Part shown: positions 45,776 to 57,600 of the stretch, piece after piece
How the letters are laid out: every line of letters begins with the position of its first letter
Position numbering within the stretch: position 1 is the stretch's first letter
Assembly (NCBI GenBank): GCA_043228905.1
Contig: JBHGNT010000004.1
Span: forward strand, 372,001-436,000
DNA: 64,000 nt
Direction: 5' to 3'
From: Azolla caroliniana
Lineage: Eukaryota > Polypodiophyta
Position numbers and translations under genes: made by a program
Notes under the pieces: model-generated
Seen by the model: the letters and a program-made list of their open reading frames with translations, nothing else
The model's database searches: none
What the model was told of the DNA's origin: nothing

Positions 45776-46696
45776 TTGTGTGACCAGATCACTTGTGTCA
45801 GTTGCTACATCTACTTTCAAGATGGGGCCCTTTAAACATGCCGCAACATCAACAGTATCCACACTGCCATTGGCCTTACGAGCAATAGAATCAAACCCTT
45901 TAGACTCTGCAACATCAGAAAACACCAACATATTCACACTCACAAAGTAACTACTAGTCTCACAAAACAATATCCTGAACATCAAAGAGTTTCAGTCATA
46001 GAACAACACTCTTCAAATTATCTTGGAAAAACATCATAGAGTTCCATTACATAATGTGGATCAAGCAACAACCAATCTGAGGTTTTACTTGTCCAACAGG
46101 ATAGTAAAACTTCATAAAACCCTAGCAAAATCCCTAAGCTAACGATCATATCCAACTAAACAGTATTTCGCTCCACTACGTCTGGGCCCCTTGACCGAGT
46201 AACTGGTCTTGTTCCCGATCGTGGCCCCTTCTTCAGCCTTTTTCTGGTTGGTTCCCCATTTAGCCTTGCTTCTAGGACCCAATGCGCAAGTGTGTCCTCC
46301 TCCGACAACCTTCCCATCGCCTCAGCAGCTAATTGCACATCAGCCGTTTCTTGAACTAGCTTTTCAAGTACAGAGGGATCTGTTTGGACATTTTCAGTAG
46401 TTGGGCTCGGTGGGGTGGAATCAAGGTCTTGAGACTCGAAGAAATGTTGCATCAAGTGTTCATAAACACTGTTGTTGTGAACCTCAGTTTTACATGTTGT
46501 TTCCACTATTTCATGGCATTTCACATCGTTGCCTAATTCAGTACACTGTTCCAAAAGAATAGGGTGCAGCTGATCTGAAGGAGATGTGATAGCAGGACTC
46601 TTACTTTCAGCCACATTGGCAGTAGTATCCTCATCTGTTGCAGCATCATCAGCACCAGACACATCATGTGCCGTCCTTAATCCACAAGATTCTACA

Positions 46697-48328
46697 ATAA
46701 CATGACAGTTATTTAGGATAGCTAATTAGCTACTTTACTAAACTATGGTAGAAGCTAGGATAGCTAATTAGCTAGTACGATAGCTAATTAGCTAGTATGA
46801 TAGCTAATTAGGTACTTTACTCAACTATGGTAGTAGTTAGGATATCTAATTAGGTACTTTACTCAACTATGGTAGTAGTTAGGATAGCTTATTAGCTACT
46901 AGGACAGCTAATTAGCTGCCAGTAGCTAATTAGCTACTAGGATAGCTAATTAGCTGCCAGTAGCTAATTAGCTACTAGGATAGCTTATTAGCTACTTTAC
47001 ACAACTATGGCAGTAGCTACTAGGATAGCTAATTCGCTAGGATAGCTAATTCGCTAGTAGGATAGCTAATTAGCTACTAGGATAGCTAATTAGTTGCCAG
47101 TAGCTAATTAGCTAGTAGGATAGCTAATTAGGTACTTTACTCAACTATGGTAGTAGCTAATTAGCTAGTAGGATAGCTAATTAGCTACTAGGATAGCTAA
47201 TTAGCTGCTAGTAGCTAATTAGCTACTAGGATAGCTTATTAGCTACTTTACACAACTATGGCAGTAGCTAATTAGTTACTAGGATAGCTAATTAGTTGCC
47301 AGTGGCTAATTAGCTAGTAGGATACCTAATTAGCTTTTTTACACAACTATAGTACTAGCTAATTAGCTAGTACCATAGCTAATTACCTACTAAGATAGCT
47401 AATTAGCTAGTAGGATAGCTTATTAGCTACTTTACACAACTATAGTAGTAGCTAGGATAGCTAATTAGCTACTTTACTAACTATGGTAGTAGCTAGGATA
47501 GCTAATTAGCTACTTTACTAACTATGGTGGTAGCTAGGATAGCTAATTAGCTACAATGAAAGCTAATTAGCTACTTTCTCAACTATGTAGTAGCTAGGAT
47601 AGCTTATTAGCTACTAGGACAGCTAATTAGCTGCCAGTAGCTAATTAGCTACTAGGATAGCTTATTAGCTACTTTACACAACTATGTCAGTAGCTAATTA
47701 GCTACTATGATAGCTAATTAGCTAGTAGGATAGCTAATTAGCTAGTAGGATAGCTAATTAGTTGCCAGTAGCTAATTAGCTAGTAGGATAGCTAATTAGC
47801 TTTTTTACACAACTATGGTACTAGCTAATTAGCTAGTACCATAGCTAACTAGCTACTAGGATAGCTTATTAGCTACTTTACACAACTATGTCAGTAGCTA
47901 ATTAGCTAGTAGGATAACTAATTAGCTAGTAGGATAGCTAATTAGCTAGTAGGATAGCTAATTAGTTGCCAGTAGCTAATTAGCTAGTAGGATAGCTAAT
48001 TAGCTTTTTTACACAACTATGGTACTAGCTAATTAGCTAGTACCATAGCTAACTAGCTACTAGGATAGCTTATTAGCTACTTTACACAACTATGGCAGTA
48101 GCTAATTAGTTACTAGGATAGCTAATTAGTTGCCAGTGGCTAATTAGCTAGTAGGATAGCTATTTAGCTTTTTTACACAACTATGGTACTAGCTAATTAG
48201 CTAGTACCATAGCTAATTAGCTACTAGGATAGCTAATTAGCTAGTAGCTCATTAGCTGCCAGTAGCTAATTAGCTAGTAGGATAGCTAATTAGAAAAGAC
48301 TAAGCTTATTAGCTACAGTATGGTATAC
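46697..48328. repeat. Intron 5 of the FCP1-like gene: reiterated TAGCTAATTAGCTA
   Basis: Almost the whole intron is made of the 14-bp perfect palindrome TAGCTAATTAGCTA and variants. The units are joined by GTAGGA, CTAGGA or GCCAG and punctuated by ACTTTACACAACTATGG blocks at irregular intervals, giving dozens of copies. Higher-order units of roughly 100-250 bp recur. Splice borders (donor ACAG|GTATACC, acceptor TTGTAG) are intact at both ends. Confidence 0.93.
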
Positions 48329-49699
48329 CTGTTTGTTTTCTCCACTCATTTGGTAGAGTTGTACTGCAATCTCCCAAACAGAATGCAGCAATTCGACAGG
48401 CATGTTGAAAACAAAGCAGATGGTATGTGTGGTTGCATGGTTGTAGGTGAACCAACAAAGACGCAGTTTTGTCCTCCACACCTAACCCGCAAGCGATGCA
48501 ACGTGCTTGAACTGTCAATAAATCATTTTCTGGTTCTACTTCATTTGGTAAGGGAGCAAGAATGTTCAGGTCCAAATCCTGTCTGGTCCTTACCATTCCC
48601 TCCACAAAATGTAGCTTCTTCTTAAGGCAGCTAACTACCTGTTCTTGATGAATGTATTGTTCCTTCAACGCAACAGAGAAATTTACCGATTAATTATTCT
48701 TGTTGTTGAAAGATACACCAACTTTGCTCAGGAATCGTTAACTTACTTGAAGCTTATCCAAATTGTAATCTGCAACAGTATTTACACCTAGAAGGTCCAG
48801 GTTCATTGAAAGAACCTGGATCTCTATTTGCAGTTCTATTTTACGCTGGGGATCCAGTGGCCCCTCTAATTCAAGCTCCTGTTGCGCAACCTATTCCAGA
48901 TAATGCTTGATTAGCACATTTTACCCGTTATTTATAACACAATCACATACCAGCAAAACAATAGTTACCTGAATCTTAATTCTAATTGTTGTAACAACAG
49001 AAGTAACTTTGCTCTCCATTGCAGAAGCCATTGTGGCTTTCTCTAAATCAGTCTTAAAAAATGCCAATGTCCTACAGGCTTCATGGACATTTTTTAGCAT
49101 ATAGCTAACCAATGTCTCACCTGTATCATCGACATTGGCTTTCCTTGGGTGTCGGTGTGGTGTATGCCCCCGGTCTTGCTGGGAGTCGGCAGTTGCATCA
49201 ACAGCTGCCATGCTCCAAAATCTGTCTATTTTTTGTGCCAAGGTCCCCATCTTTCGGCATCTTTTTACCGATGCCTCACCATAGACTGCCCAAGCTACCC
49301 TATACATTTCAGGGTCTCTAGATTCCTTCGCTGTTTTGCAGTACTCATATGCAAATGCTCTAGCAAATGAAATTGACAACTCATTGTTGACTGGGATCTC
49401 CTGATGAACTTTCTGGTGCAGTCTCATGCAGTCATCGTACAAGTCGGCTCGTACATGCTTCAGCTTGACCTTGCCTTTGACTCTAGGCACTGTATATACT
49501 GTCATCCAGTCTATATCACTGATCAATTTATCACTTAGGACAGCAGGGTCAACACCCTCGAGTGACAGACCATAGGTGTTGTGGAAGTCCTCCTTTGTCT
49601 CGCAAAATTTTGCGAAGTTTAGCACTCTCGTATACGGAGGAACGAGCCATCTGAAATATCATTTCAGAAATCAGAAATAGTGCAAAATCAGAATATGTG

Positions 49700-50170
49700 A
49701 GAATCAAAAACCCCAATCAACAACAACAAAAATGGTGCAAAATCTTTAACTTAGCAAATCAGAAACCCTAATCATAATTTGTATTCAGAAATTTGAAATC
49801 AGAAACCCTAATCAAAATCTGTAATCAGAAGTTTGAAATCAGAAACCCTAATCAAAATCTGTAATCAGAAGTTTGTAACCAGAAACCTTATTCAGAAATT
49901 CTAATCAGAAATTTATAATCAAAAACCCTAATCAGAAATTTCAATCAGAAACCCTAATAAAAAATTTCAATCACAAACCCTAATCAGAAATCCTAAGCAG
50001 AAATTTATAAACAAAAACCCTATTCAGAAATTCTAATTTGTAATCAAAATTTGTAACCAGAAACCCTATTCAGAAATTCTAATCAGAAATTTATAATCAA
50101 AAACCCTAATCAGAAATTTCAATCACAAACCCTAATCAGAAATTTCAATCACAAACCCTAATCACTAAAG
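49700..50170. repeat. Intron 2 repeat: AATCAGAAACCCTAATCA words
   Basis: Intron 2 of the FCP1-like gene (49651-50206) is filled with short imperfect tandem units of about 20-30 bp built on AATCAGAAATT and AAACCCTAATCA. It is separate from the TAGCTAATTAGCTA family. Confidence 0.8.
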
Positions 50171-50589
50171 ACAGGATTAAACACAAAAAAAGTAATATAA
50201 ACACACCTGTTGCTACTCCCCGATTTGCGAGACATCCTTGTATGGGACTCCAAGGACTTCGCCCTATTCGATTTTGGGGAAATATGAATCGGCACCAAAG
50301 TTCAGACAGTAGTCAAAAAGAAAAAACAAATGTTTGGGGTTTCTGTAACTGAAACATACCTGGACGATGATCGAGCGGGTTCTGTGTTGTAGCTCTCAAT
50401 CTGCAATGTCGATTTTTTGCTGTTGCGGGAGCTACGTCTGCGTTCGTGCTCTGAGTACTCCATCTGCGTTCAAAATCAGACTTAGGCTAAACAGGAAATT
50501 GATGACATTGAAGTCGACCTTAGATGATGGTGATATTCCCCAAGTTCCACTACGTCTGAAACAGAAGTTCAAATATTTGAGTTTTTTCA

Positions 50590-50695
50590 TAAATTAGTTT
50601 TTCAAATATTTGATTTTCCCACAAGAAAGACTAGCTAAACAAATAGCTAATTAGCTATGGCCATTTTAGTAGCTAATTAGCTATAATAGTGTTTC
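50590..50695. repeat. TAGCTAATTAGCTA words upstream of the FCP1-like gene
   Basis: Two or three copies of TAGCTAATTAGCTA or close variants sit 130-230 bp upstream of the predicted start codon. The same word occurs downstream of the gene and in intron 5, so it spans the locus. Confidence 0.75.
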
Positions 50696-50704
50696 CACTC
50701 GCAT

Positions 50705-51462
50705 GCTTTTACCCAGCAAGCTATCCGAAAGAGTCCAATGTCCGAAGATGAAGACGGAGAATGCTAAGATGAGTAAGTTCCCCTATACCTCAACAGTTGG
50801 AAGCCTGATGTATGGGATGGTATGTACCATGCTGAACATCGAATACGCAGTTGGTATCGTCAACGGTATATGAGCAATCTCGAAAGAGAGCATTGGGTTG
50901 CAGTGAAGTGGATACTCCTGTGCCTAAGAGGCACCTCAAGCATGGGTCTCCGATATAGCTTAGGTAACCCCATATTAGAAGGTTTTACTGACGTGGACAT
51001 CTCAGCCGATGTGGATACCAACTGATCCACGTTCCGATATGTGATGACATATGGAGGGGAGCCATCTCGTGGCAATGAAGGTTGTAGAAGGTTGTAACAC
51101 TATTGACCACAGAAGTGGAGTACATGGCTGATATTGAAGCCGGCAAGGAGATAATTTGGATGAAGGACTTCATCGGTGAGTTGGGGATTCAGCAAGAGGA
51201 ATTTTGACTCTACTGCGACAACCAAAGTGCCATTCAACTTGTAAAGAATGTCGCCTACCACTCCAGAACTAAAAAGCATATCTAGAGGAGATACCATTGG
51301 CTTAGGGAGAGGGTAGAAGAAAAGGATTTTACTCTAATGAAAATCCACACGGAGGAAAATGGATCAGATATGTGGACGAAGGTGCCCTTGGCAGAGAAGT
51401 TGAACATGTGGCAGCAAAGGGTCAGATTGACAAAATACCCCATATCGGGGTGAAGGAGAGTT
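50705..51462 (+). pseudogene. Dead copia RT/RNase H remnant
   Basis: Plus-strand reading gives copia C-terminal motifs with many stops and frame changes. Visible blocks are PYTSTVGSLMYGMV, LRGTSSMGLRYS, a TEVEYMAD-like stretch near 51110 and CDNQSAI-like words near 51215. It ends before a purine-rich GGGTGAAGGAGAGTT, followed by TGTTGGGAAACAAG, likely its 3' LTR. No function. Confidence 0.75.
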
Positions 51463-51834
51463 TGTTGGGAAACAAGTCCCTCTAGATGGGAAGAGAATAC
51501 TAAATGAATTGGAGTCTAAAGTCTAAGAACCGGATTGGAGGGGTCCGAACAAGATAGAGACCCGATACAGAGTCAGACCAGCTCGAAGGCATCCGTTCGG
51601 ATCCGAAGAGGTATCTAGAAGTGAACATATTTGTAAATAGCCCATAGTATGTATTAGTATAAATAAATCTAGGGCAAGTTGTGCATCAAAGAGTGCAACT
51701 AGAGTGTAGGAATTAGATTTAGAATTAGAATTATTTATCGTCCATAGGGAGACCAATTTTGACCTATGGGACCGGAGTATATACATGTGTTATTGATATG
51801 TTTCTCCTTCCTAAGAAGGGGTATTCATACATTG
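51463..51834 (+). repeat. Probable 3' LTR of the dead copia
   Basis: Starts TGTTGGGAAACAAG after the polypurine-like tract. The right border, perhaps CATACA near 51834, is uncertain because the LINE remnant follows. Confidence 0.45.
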
Positions 51835-51849
51835 AAGCACAAAGTCTCT

Positions 51850-52384
51850 ATGTGTGAATAGAGCATCCACATATGAGTTCAACCTTCTAGGTAGTGTCTT
51901 AATTATGGCACTTAAGTTATCACTCCCTCTTAGTATGTCAGCATATCTTGAACGAATTGCACTCTATGTCGAGCATGTGAAGAGCAAGTGACATTCATCC
52001 TCTACCATGCCTTCATTGCATACTTTACATGTCTTCAAATTCATTACATTTTGATACCATGATACAACTTCAATACCTAACTTGTGAGATCAAGTGTGAA
52101 GGAGTGTAAGGGCTCGACGATCATTACTACTAATATTGGTAATGAGATAAGGTTGGAACAATCAATAGGAATTATTGCTTTATATTGAGACCAACATTCA
52201 AGGTTGACATTTGCAATGTAGTATTCTAGCTTTGTCCTCTTAGCATCCTCCCACTCCTTAAAAACATCTTTTGAATTTTCTCAATCTCATTCCATGCATT
52301 AAGAGACATGGTGTCACCCCATACTTCTACTCCATAAAGCAATACTTGATTTACCATGGCATTGAACAAAATTAGTTTTACTTC
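51850..52384 (-). pseudogene. LINE remnant, C-terminal part
   Basis: Minus-strand reading gives KLILFNAMVNQVLLYGVEVW and then a Cys/His word CKVCNEGMVEDECHLLFTC, the C-terminal zinc-type motif of plant LINE polyproteins. Several stops and frame changes are present. The other half is at 59493-59886; the chromovirus separates them. Confidence 0.8.
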
Positions 52385-52855
52385 TGTTATGTACACATAA
52401 CGTTGGTGAGGGTAGGTCACTAATATTTACATTAGTGAAGGGTATGTTCACTATTATTAAAAAGGGGACTAATGATTGGATAGAATGAATGATATGTGCA
52501 TGCACTATCATGATTTAGACAACCAATGAATAGAGAGCCTTTTAGAAAGGCACATCTATTCAAGGGGCCTAGGAAAAGGTATAAATATGAGGCTTAGCTA
52601 CCCTCATAGGGATCACGTCGGAAGGCTGCTGTCGTAGACACCGGTGGTGCGGGCTAGGCTTTCGTCTCGACGATCGTGTTTATCTCTTCCAAGGTATTAG
52701 TCATCCTAATATCCGGCGGTATGGGACGTCGGTGGTAGGTTGGCTATGTCTAGATCATAGCTCGGGGGTGGTCGGGTGGAACGGGTTCTTCTATCCAATC
52801 TATTTTCTTCCTTTTTACTTGATTTGGTCTATTGATTAGTAATAGACTCTTAACA
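52385..52855 (+). repeat. 5' LTR of the chromovirus
   Basis: Runs TGTTATGTACAC to GACTCTTAACA with TATA box GGTATAAATATGAGG at about 52579-52593. The 3' copy is 59022-59492. Confidence 0.95.
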
Positions 52856-54610
52856 GTGGTATCAGAGCTTTTACTAACAATTTTTTTGTTGTTTTGATGT
52901 TTTTTGCGTGTGAGCGAGGGGGATCTAACAAGGCTCGTCATGCTCTTCTCAGGATCAAAACAACACTCTAAACCCGGTACTCTTCTTGTTTGATCTCTTC
53001 TCTTTTTCTATTATGCGTTCTTTATGGTCGAATCAAATTGGTATTACGTTTTATTCTCTTTCTTTCTACCTCCTACTACGCTACGATTTTACTTATTATT
53101 ATGCATCGAGCCGAGCGTGTTTGCACTAATCGCACACGCTCAACTCATGGCCTTTTGCATATTGCGATATATATCCCACTCTCTCCTCTCTTGAACTCTT
53201 ACGATAATAATTATTCTTGTGCATTGGGTCGAGCGTGTTTGCTCTAATCGCACACGCTTATCTCATGGCCGTTTTGCATATGATGTTGAGTATACCACTC
53301 TTCCCCTCTATTGAGCCATCACTTGGCCGATTCTAAGGGATGATGTGGCCTTGACGAGGTGTATGTTGCCTACCTATGCCACTCTACTCTCTATTAAGCC
53401 ATCAATTGGCCGATTCTATGGGATGTTGTGGCCTTGACAAGGTATATGTAGCTTACATATGCCACTTTCCTTTTTAATTAGCCATCAATTGGCCGATTCT
53501 AAGGGATGATGTGGCCTTGACGAGGTATATGTCACTTACCTATGCCACTTTCCTCTTTAATTAGCCATTACTTGGCCGATTCTAGGGATATGTGGTGGTC
53601 TTGAGGAGGTGCATGTCAACTACCCTAGGGTTTCGTATCTTAGGGCATGTTTGATTCCATACACCTAATTGTTGATTATTCTAATTAAATTTTAATTTCA
53701 TAAGTATTGTTTCACTTAAATGATTTTCTAGTAATTATTATTTACCCGCCCACAATTAACTATCCTTTTTCCACTTCCTTTTCATGTATAAAGTATTTAC
53801 ATCGTTTATTTTTAATGTAACCTTTACGTGTAGACTATTTTTTTCGTATGGAGTGGCTTGTTGAACGATTTTTTTTCAACGGGTCATCTAGGTTTAACTC
53901 TTATCATCAAGCCTTAGAAAACGAGTAAAACCATATGAGTTCCCTTATTGATGTTTTACTCATGGATTGAGTATTACATCTTTGCGCACAACACCGTCAT
54001 CACTTGTATCAATTTGTGGCTTATGTCACAATTGTGCAAGTTATAACAATCATATTGGGATGTATATGTGCATACCATGCACTTCCCATTTATTTGGGAC
54101 ATTGTTTTTTTCGTAGGTAACACATGGGTTCTTTTTTTTTTTACCCTTGTTTTCGACACTACTTAACTCTTATGAGTAGTGCCTTATTTTATCATTTTAT
54201 CATCACGTTTGCTTATTGCTCGCAAGACTAGAATATTACTTGTGAGTGCACTTGTTTTTTCACGTAATACACTTTCTCGACCATATAATACATGATGGGT
54301 TGGCATTAATATAAGGCTATCTAGGAAATTTCATTGATGTAAGAACCATGGTTGAGCCTCGGGGAGCCGCCATGATTACTCAAGATAGAGATCCGAGAAA
54401 TACATCTTAGCTATGTTTTCCCCCATGGTTTTTAAAACACCATAGTGTTACCATAGTTATCGGATCTCGAATCACATCTCAAATGTCTAGAGGGGTAAAG
54501 ACATGAGATACTTTCTTGGATAAAGTTCTTACAATCAAAATTTCAAGCATTCATTTTGCTTGTGTATTTTCTGAACCTCCTTATTTTATTGCATACCCAC
54601 AGCGTGCATC
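52856..54610 (+). promoter_or_regulatory. Chromovirus leader with hairpins and an 83-bp tandem repeat
   Basis: This is an unusually long ~1.75-kb leader. Two hairpins with GAGCGTGT/ACACGCT(C/T) arms start at 53113 and 53231. Four tandem units of ~83 bp (starts near 53314, 53397, 53480 and 53562; shared words GCCATCAATTGGCCGATTCT and GTGGCCTTGACGAGGT) follow. Packaging, dimerisation or internal translation roles are possible but unproven. Confidence 0.7.
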
Positions 54611-57600
54611 ATGGAACAAGTTTTGAACGCAGTTGGAACGATCTCTCCAAATGAGACCTCTCAACCCCAATCCGCATCTCGCACACAAGCTGAGATCACT
54701 ATTGAGCAATTGCTCACTACTACCTTGAATCAATTGGCCGAAATGAGACAGGCCAATATGGCATTGGAAAAGAAATTCCAAGAATTAACTATTGAGTCCA
54801 AGAAAGAAGGTGAACCTTCCTTCGTAGTCACGCCTTTCAAGGGAGATAAGAAAGAAAGAACCGAGGAGGCCATTAGCACTTGGCTTGGTCGTTGGGAGTC
54901 TCACTTTGAGCTTCATCCCAAGCCCCATGCAGTAAAAATTGGTTATGTCGGTCGTGAGTTAGGTGGCCGAGCTGCTGCTTGGTGGCGTGGCCTAAGGACC
55001 GCAAAAAACTTACCCACAACTTGGGAAGGTTTCATTGATGTTTTTAAGAAACAATTCTTGCAGCCACCTTCTCAAACCGAACAAGCGCAACACTTGCTCA
55101 CATTGTCTAGTAAGCCATTTACCTCTCTCGAGGATTATGTGCATCACGCTCGGACCCAGATCCAAAAATCGGGACTTACGGGTGAGAAATGGTTTATCGC
55201 TTGTTTTTTGAATGGTATTCCCAATGGGGATTATCATTGGATTGTCCATGACAAGGACCCCACAACTTTCGAGGAAGCTATCAACATTGTGCTGCGATAC
55301 CATAGGACTTCCAAGAAAGACCACAATAAACCTGAGTTCGCCAAAACTCCGAATGTCAAGTTCATTGGGAAACGTAAGCAATCCAGTGACACTCTTGACC
55401 GCGACTCAAAGAAACCGAACCTCTTCTGTGCATATTGCAAGAAGCGGGGCCACACAAAGGATACCTGTCGTCGTCTTGAGAGGAAGTCAATGAACACCCC
55501 TCCTCAAGACAAATCTACGAGTCACACAGGTGAGTCTTTTGATATTGTTGAAGTTCATACCAATCACTTAAGTTTATGTGAATGCACTTTTCCTTCACAT
55601 TTACTTGGACCTAATGATTTACTCCGAGCAGTCGGATATATCAATGGAACACAAGCACATTTCTTGTTTGATTCCGGTAGTTCTCACAATTTTCTTAATG
55701 ATCACTTTGTGCAGCAAATGGAGCTCCACATAAACGCAAGTGATCATATCTATCAAGTTCACATGGCAAATGGAAACGTTCAATACATCAGTGGCATTGT
55801 TTGTCAACTGCCAATTCAAATAGATACTTATTTGGAGAAGCTTGACTTTCATGTTATGAAATTACAATCCGCAGATGTCATTTTAGGATATCCTTGGTTT
55901 TTTAATAAAAACCCTTCTTTGTCCATTGATTGGGTTAATCACTCAATCACATTTGAACTTAATAATTGTAAACATTTTATTCAATGTTCCAAACTTCCTT
56001 CTCATTCACTTGTGTCTTCTAAATCTTTAAGTGAGTATTCTAGTTCATTAATTTATTCGTGTGTAATTGATCATGCGGTTCAATTTTATTATTTTAATAT
56101 TGACGCCACACAATTACCACATTTTGAGCAACGATTACTCGACTCTATTTTAGAGGATTTTCAAGATGTGTTTCCTACTGAATTACCGCTGACTTTACCA
56201 CCTAAACGTAATGTGGACCATCAAATTGAACTCATCCCTGGGGCTGCTCCTGTGAGCATTCCACCTTACCGACTTAGTCGATTAGAAGAGGATGAGATCG
56301 CTAAACAACTTAAGGAATACTTGAGTATGGGCCACATTAGGTATAGTAAATCACCTTGGGGTGCGCCAGTTCTATTAGTCAAGAAGAAGGAAGGTTCGTG
56401 GCGAATGTGTATCAATTATCGCCGTTTGAATAAAATGACAATTAAGAATGCATATCCATTACCTCGTGCCGATGATTTGATTGATCGTTTGCACGGGGCT
56501 CGATATTTTACGAAAATTGACTTACGAACTGGTTATCATCAGATTCGCATCGCCGAGGATGATATTCCTAAAACCGCTTTTCGTACGCGCTATGGCCATT
56601 ATGAGTTTTTAGTCATGCCGTTTGGGTTGACTAATGCTCCAGCCACATTCCAACAAGCGATGAATGATGTTTTCCGAGATCAACTCGGTGATTTTGTTGT
56701 CGTCTTCTTGGATGATATTTTGATATATAGCCGTACCTTGCAAGATCATGTTCAACATGTTCGATTTGTTTTGCGAAAGTTGCGTGACAACTCTTTCTAT
56801 GCAAAACATTCAAAATGTGACTTCTTCCAAAAATCTATTGTGTACCTAGGTCATTTAATTACAGAAAATGGCGTTGAAATTGAACCTTCTCGTATTGAGA
56901 AGGTTAAACTTTGGCCCATTCCTCGTAATATTCGTGAACTTAGATCATTCTTAGGGTTTGTTGGATTTTTACGAAAATCAATTCGTAACTATTCCAAATT
57001 GACTACGCCATTAACTGACCTTTTAAAAGGTCATCCATGTAAGTCTGTCAAACCAATTTCATGGAATGAACAACTTGACAAATCATTTGAGACACTCAAG
57101 GAGCATGTGTGTCAGGCTCCCACTCTTCTATTACCAGACCCTTCTAAGCCTTTCTCAATTGAAACCGATGCTAGTGATTATGCTATTGGTGCCGTTCTTT
57201 ATCAAGGTGGTCACCCTATTGCTTTTGAAAGTAAGAAGCTTGATGCTGCTCAATCTCGGTATTCGGTTCAAGAGAAAGAGTTGTTTGCGGTGATACACGC
57301 ACTTAAAACATGGAGGCACTATCTGTATGGAAATAAATTTGTGGTTACAACAGACCATCAATCATTAAAGTATTTTTGTGACCAGCCCGATCTTGTTGGT
57401 CGTAAAGGCCGTTGGGCTGACCTTATCCAAGATTTTGATTTTTCCATACGATATCGCAAGGGTTCTATGAACACCGTTGCTGATGCTCTTAGTCGCATTA
57501 AAGAAGTTAACATGCTTAGCTTCACGGAAATAAAATCTGATCTTTTAGATCACCTTCGAGGGAAATACCTTGATGACAGTTATTTCTCAAAATACTGGAC

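Larger units (their letters stand above)
44852..50463 (-). pseudogene. FCP1/HAD-like multi-exon gene with two in-frame TAG codons
   Basis: Exons on the minus strand: 50463-50360, 50263-50207, 49650-48969, 48890-48747, 48662-48329, 46691-~46156 and ~45925-44852. GT-AG borders and phases agree through exon 6, which strongly supports a real gene. Exon 5 holds a RING-like Cys/His set (CIACGLG, CNHTYHLLCF, then C..C). Exon 7 first has 13-residue repeats (CSTDDLVLQVDAA). It then has an FCP1/NIF-type HAD phosphatase domain: ALILELDKVL for DxDx(T/V), YFDLFIWSEKP for motif II and YNADNTLILDTEHF for the usual LLLDDSP. The nucleophile Asp is Glu and the DD pair is DT, so catalysis is doubtful. TAG codons interrupt the frame before FQEWKPKP and before PRRDANQFLEW, the second inside the HAD domain. 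The exon 6-7 junction is unresolved. It is either a recent pseudogene or a gene whose product ends before the HAD domain. Confidence 0.7.
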
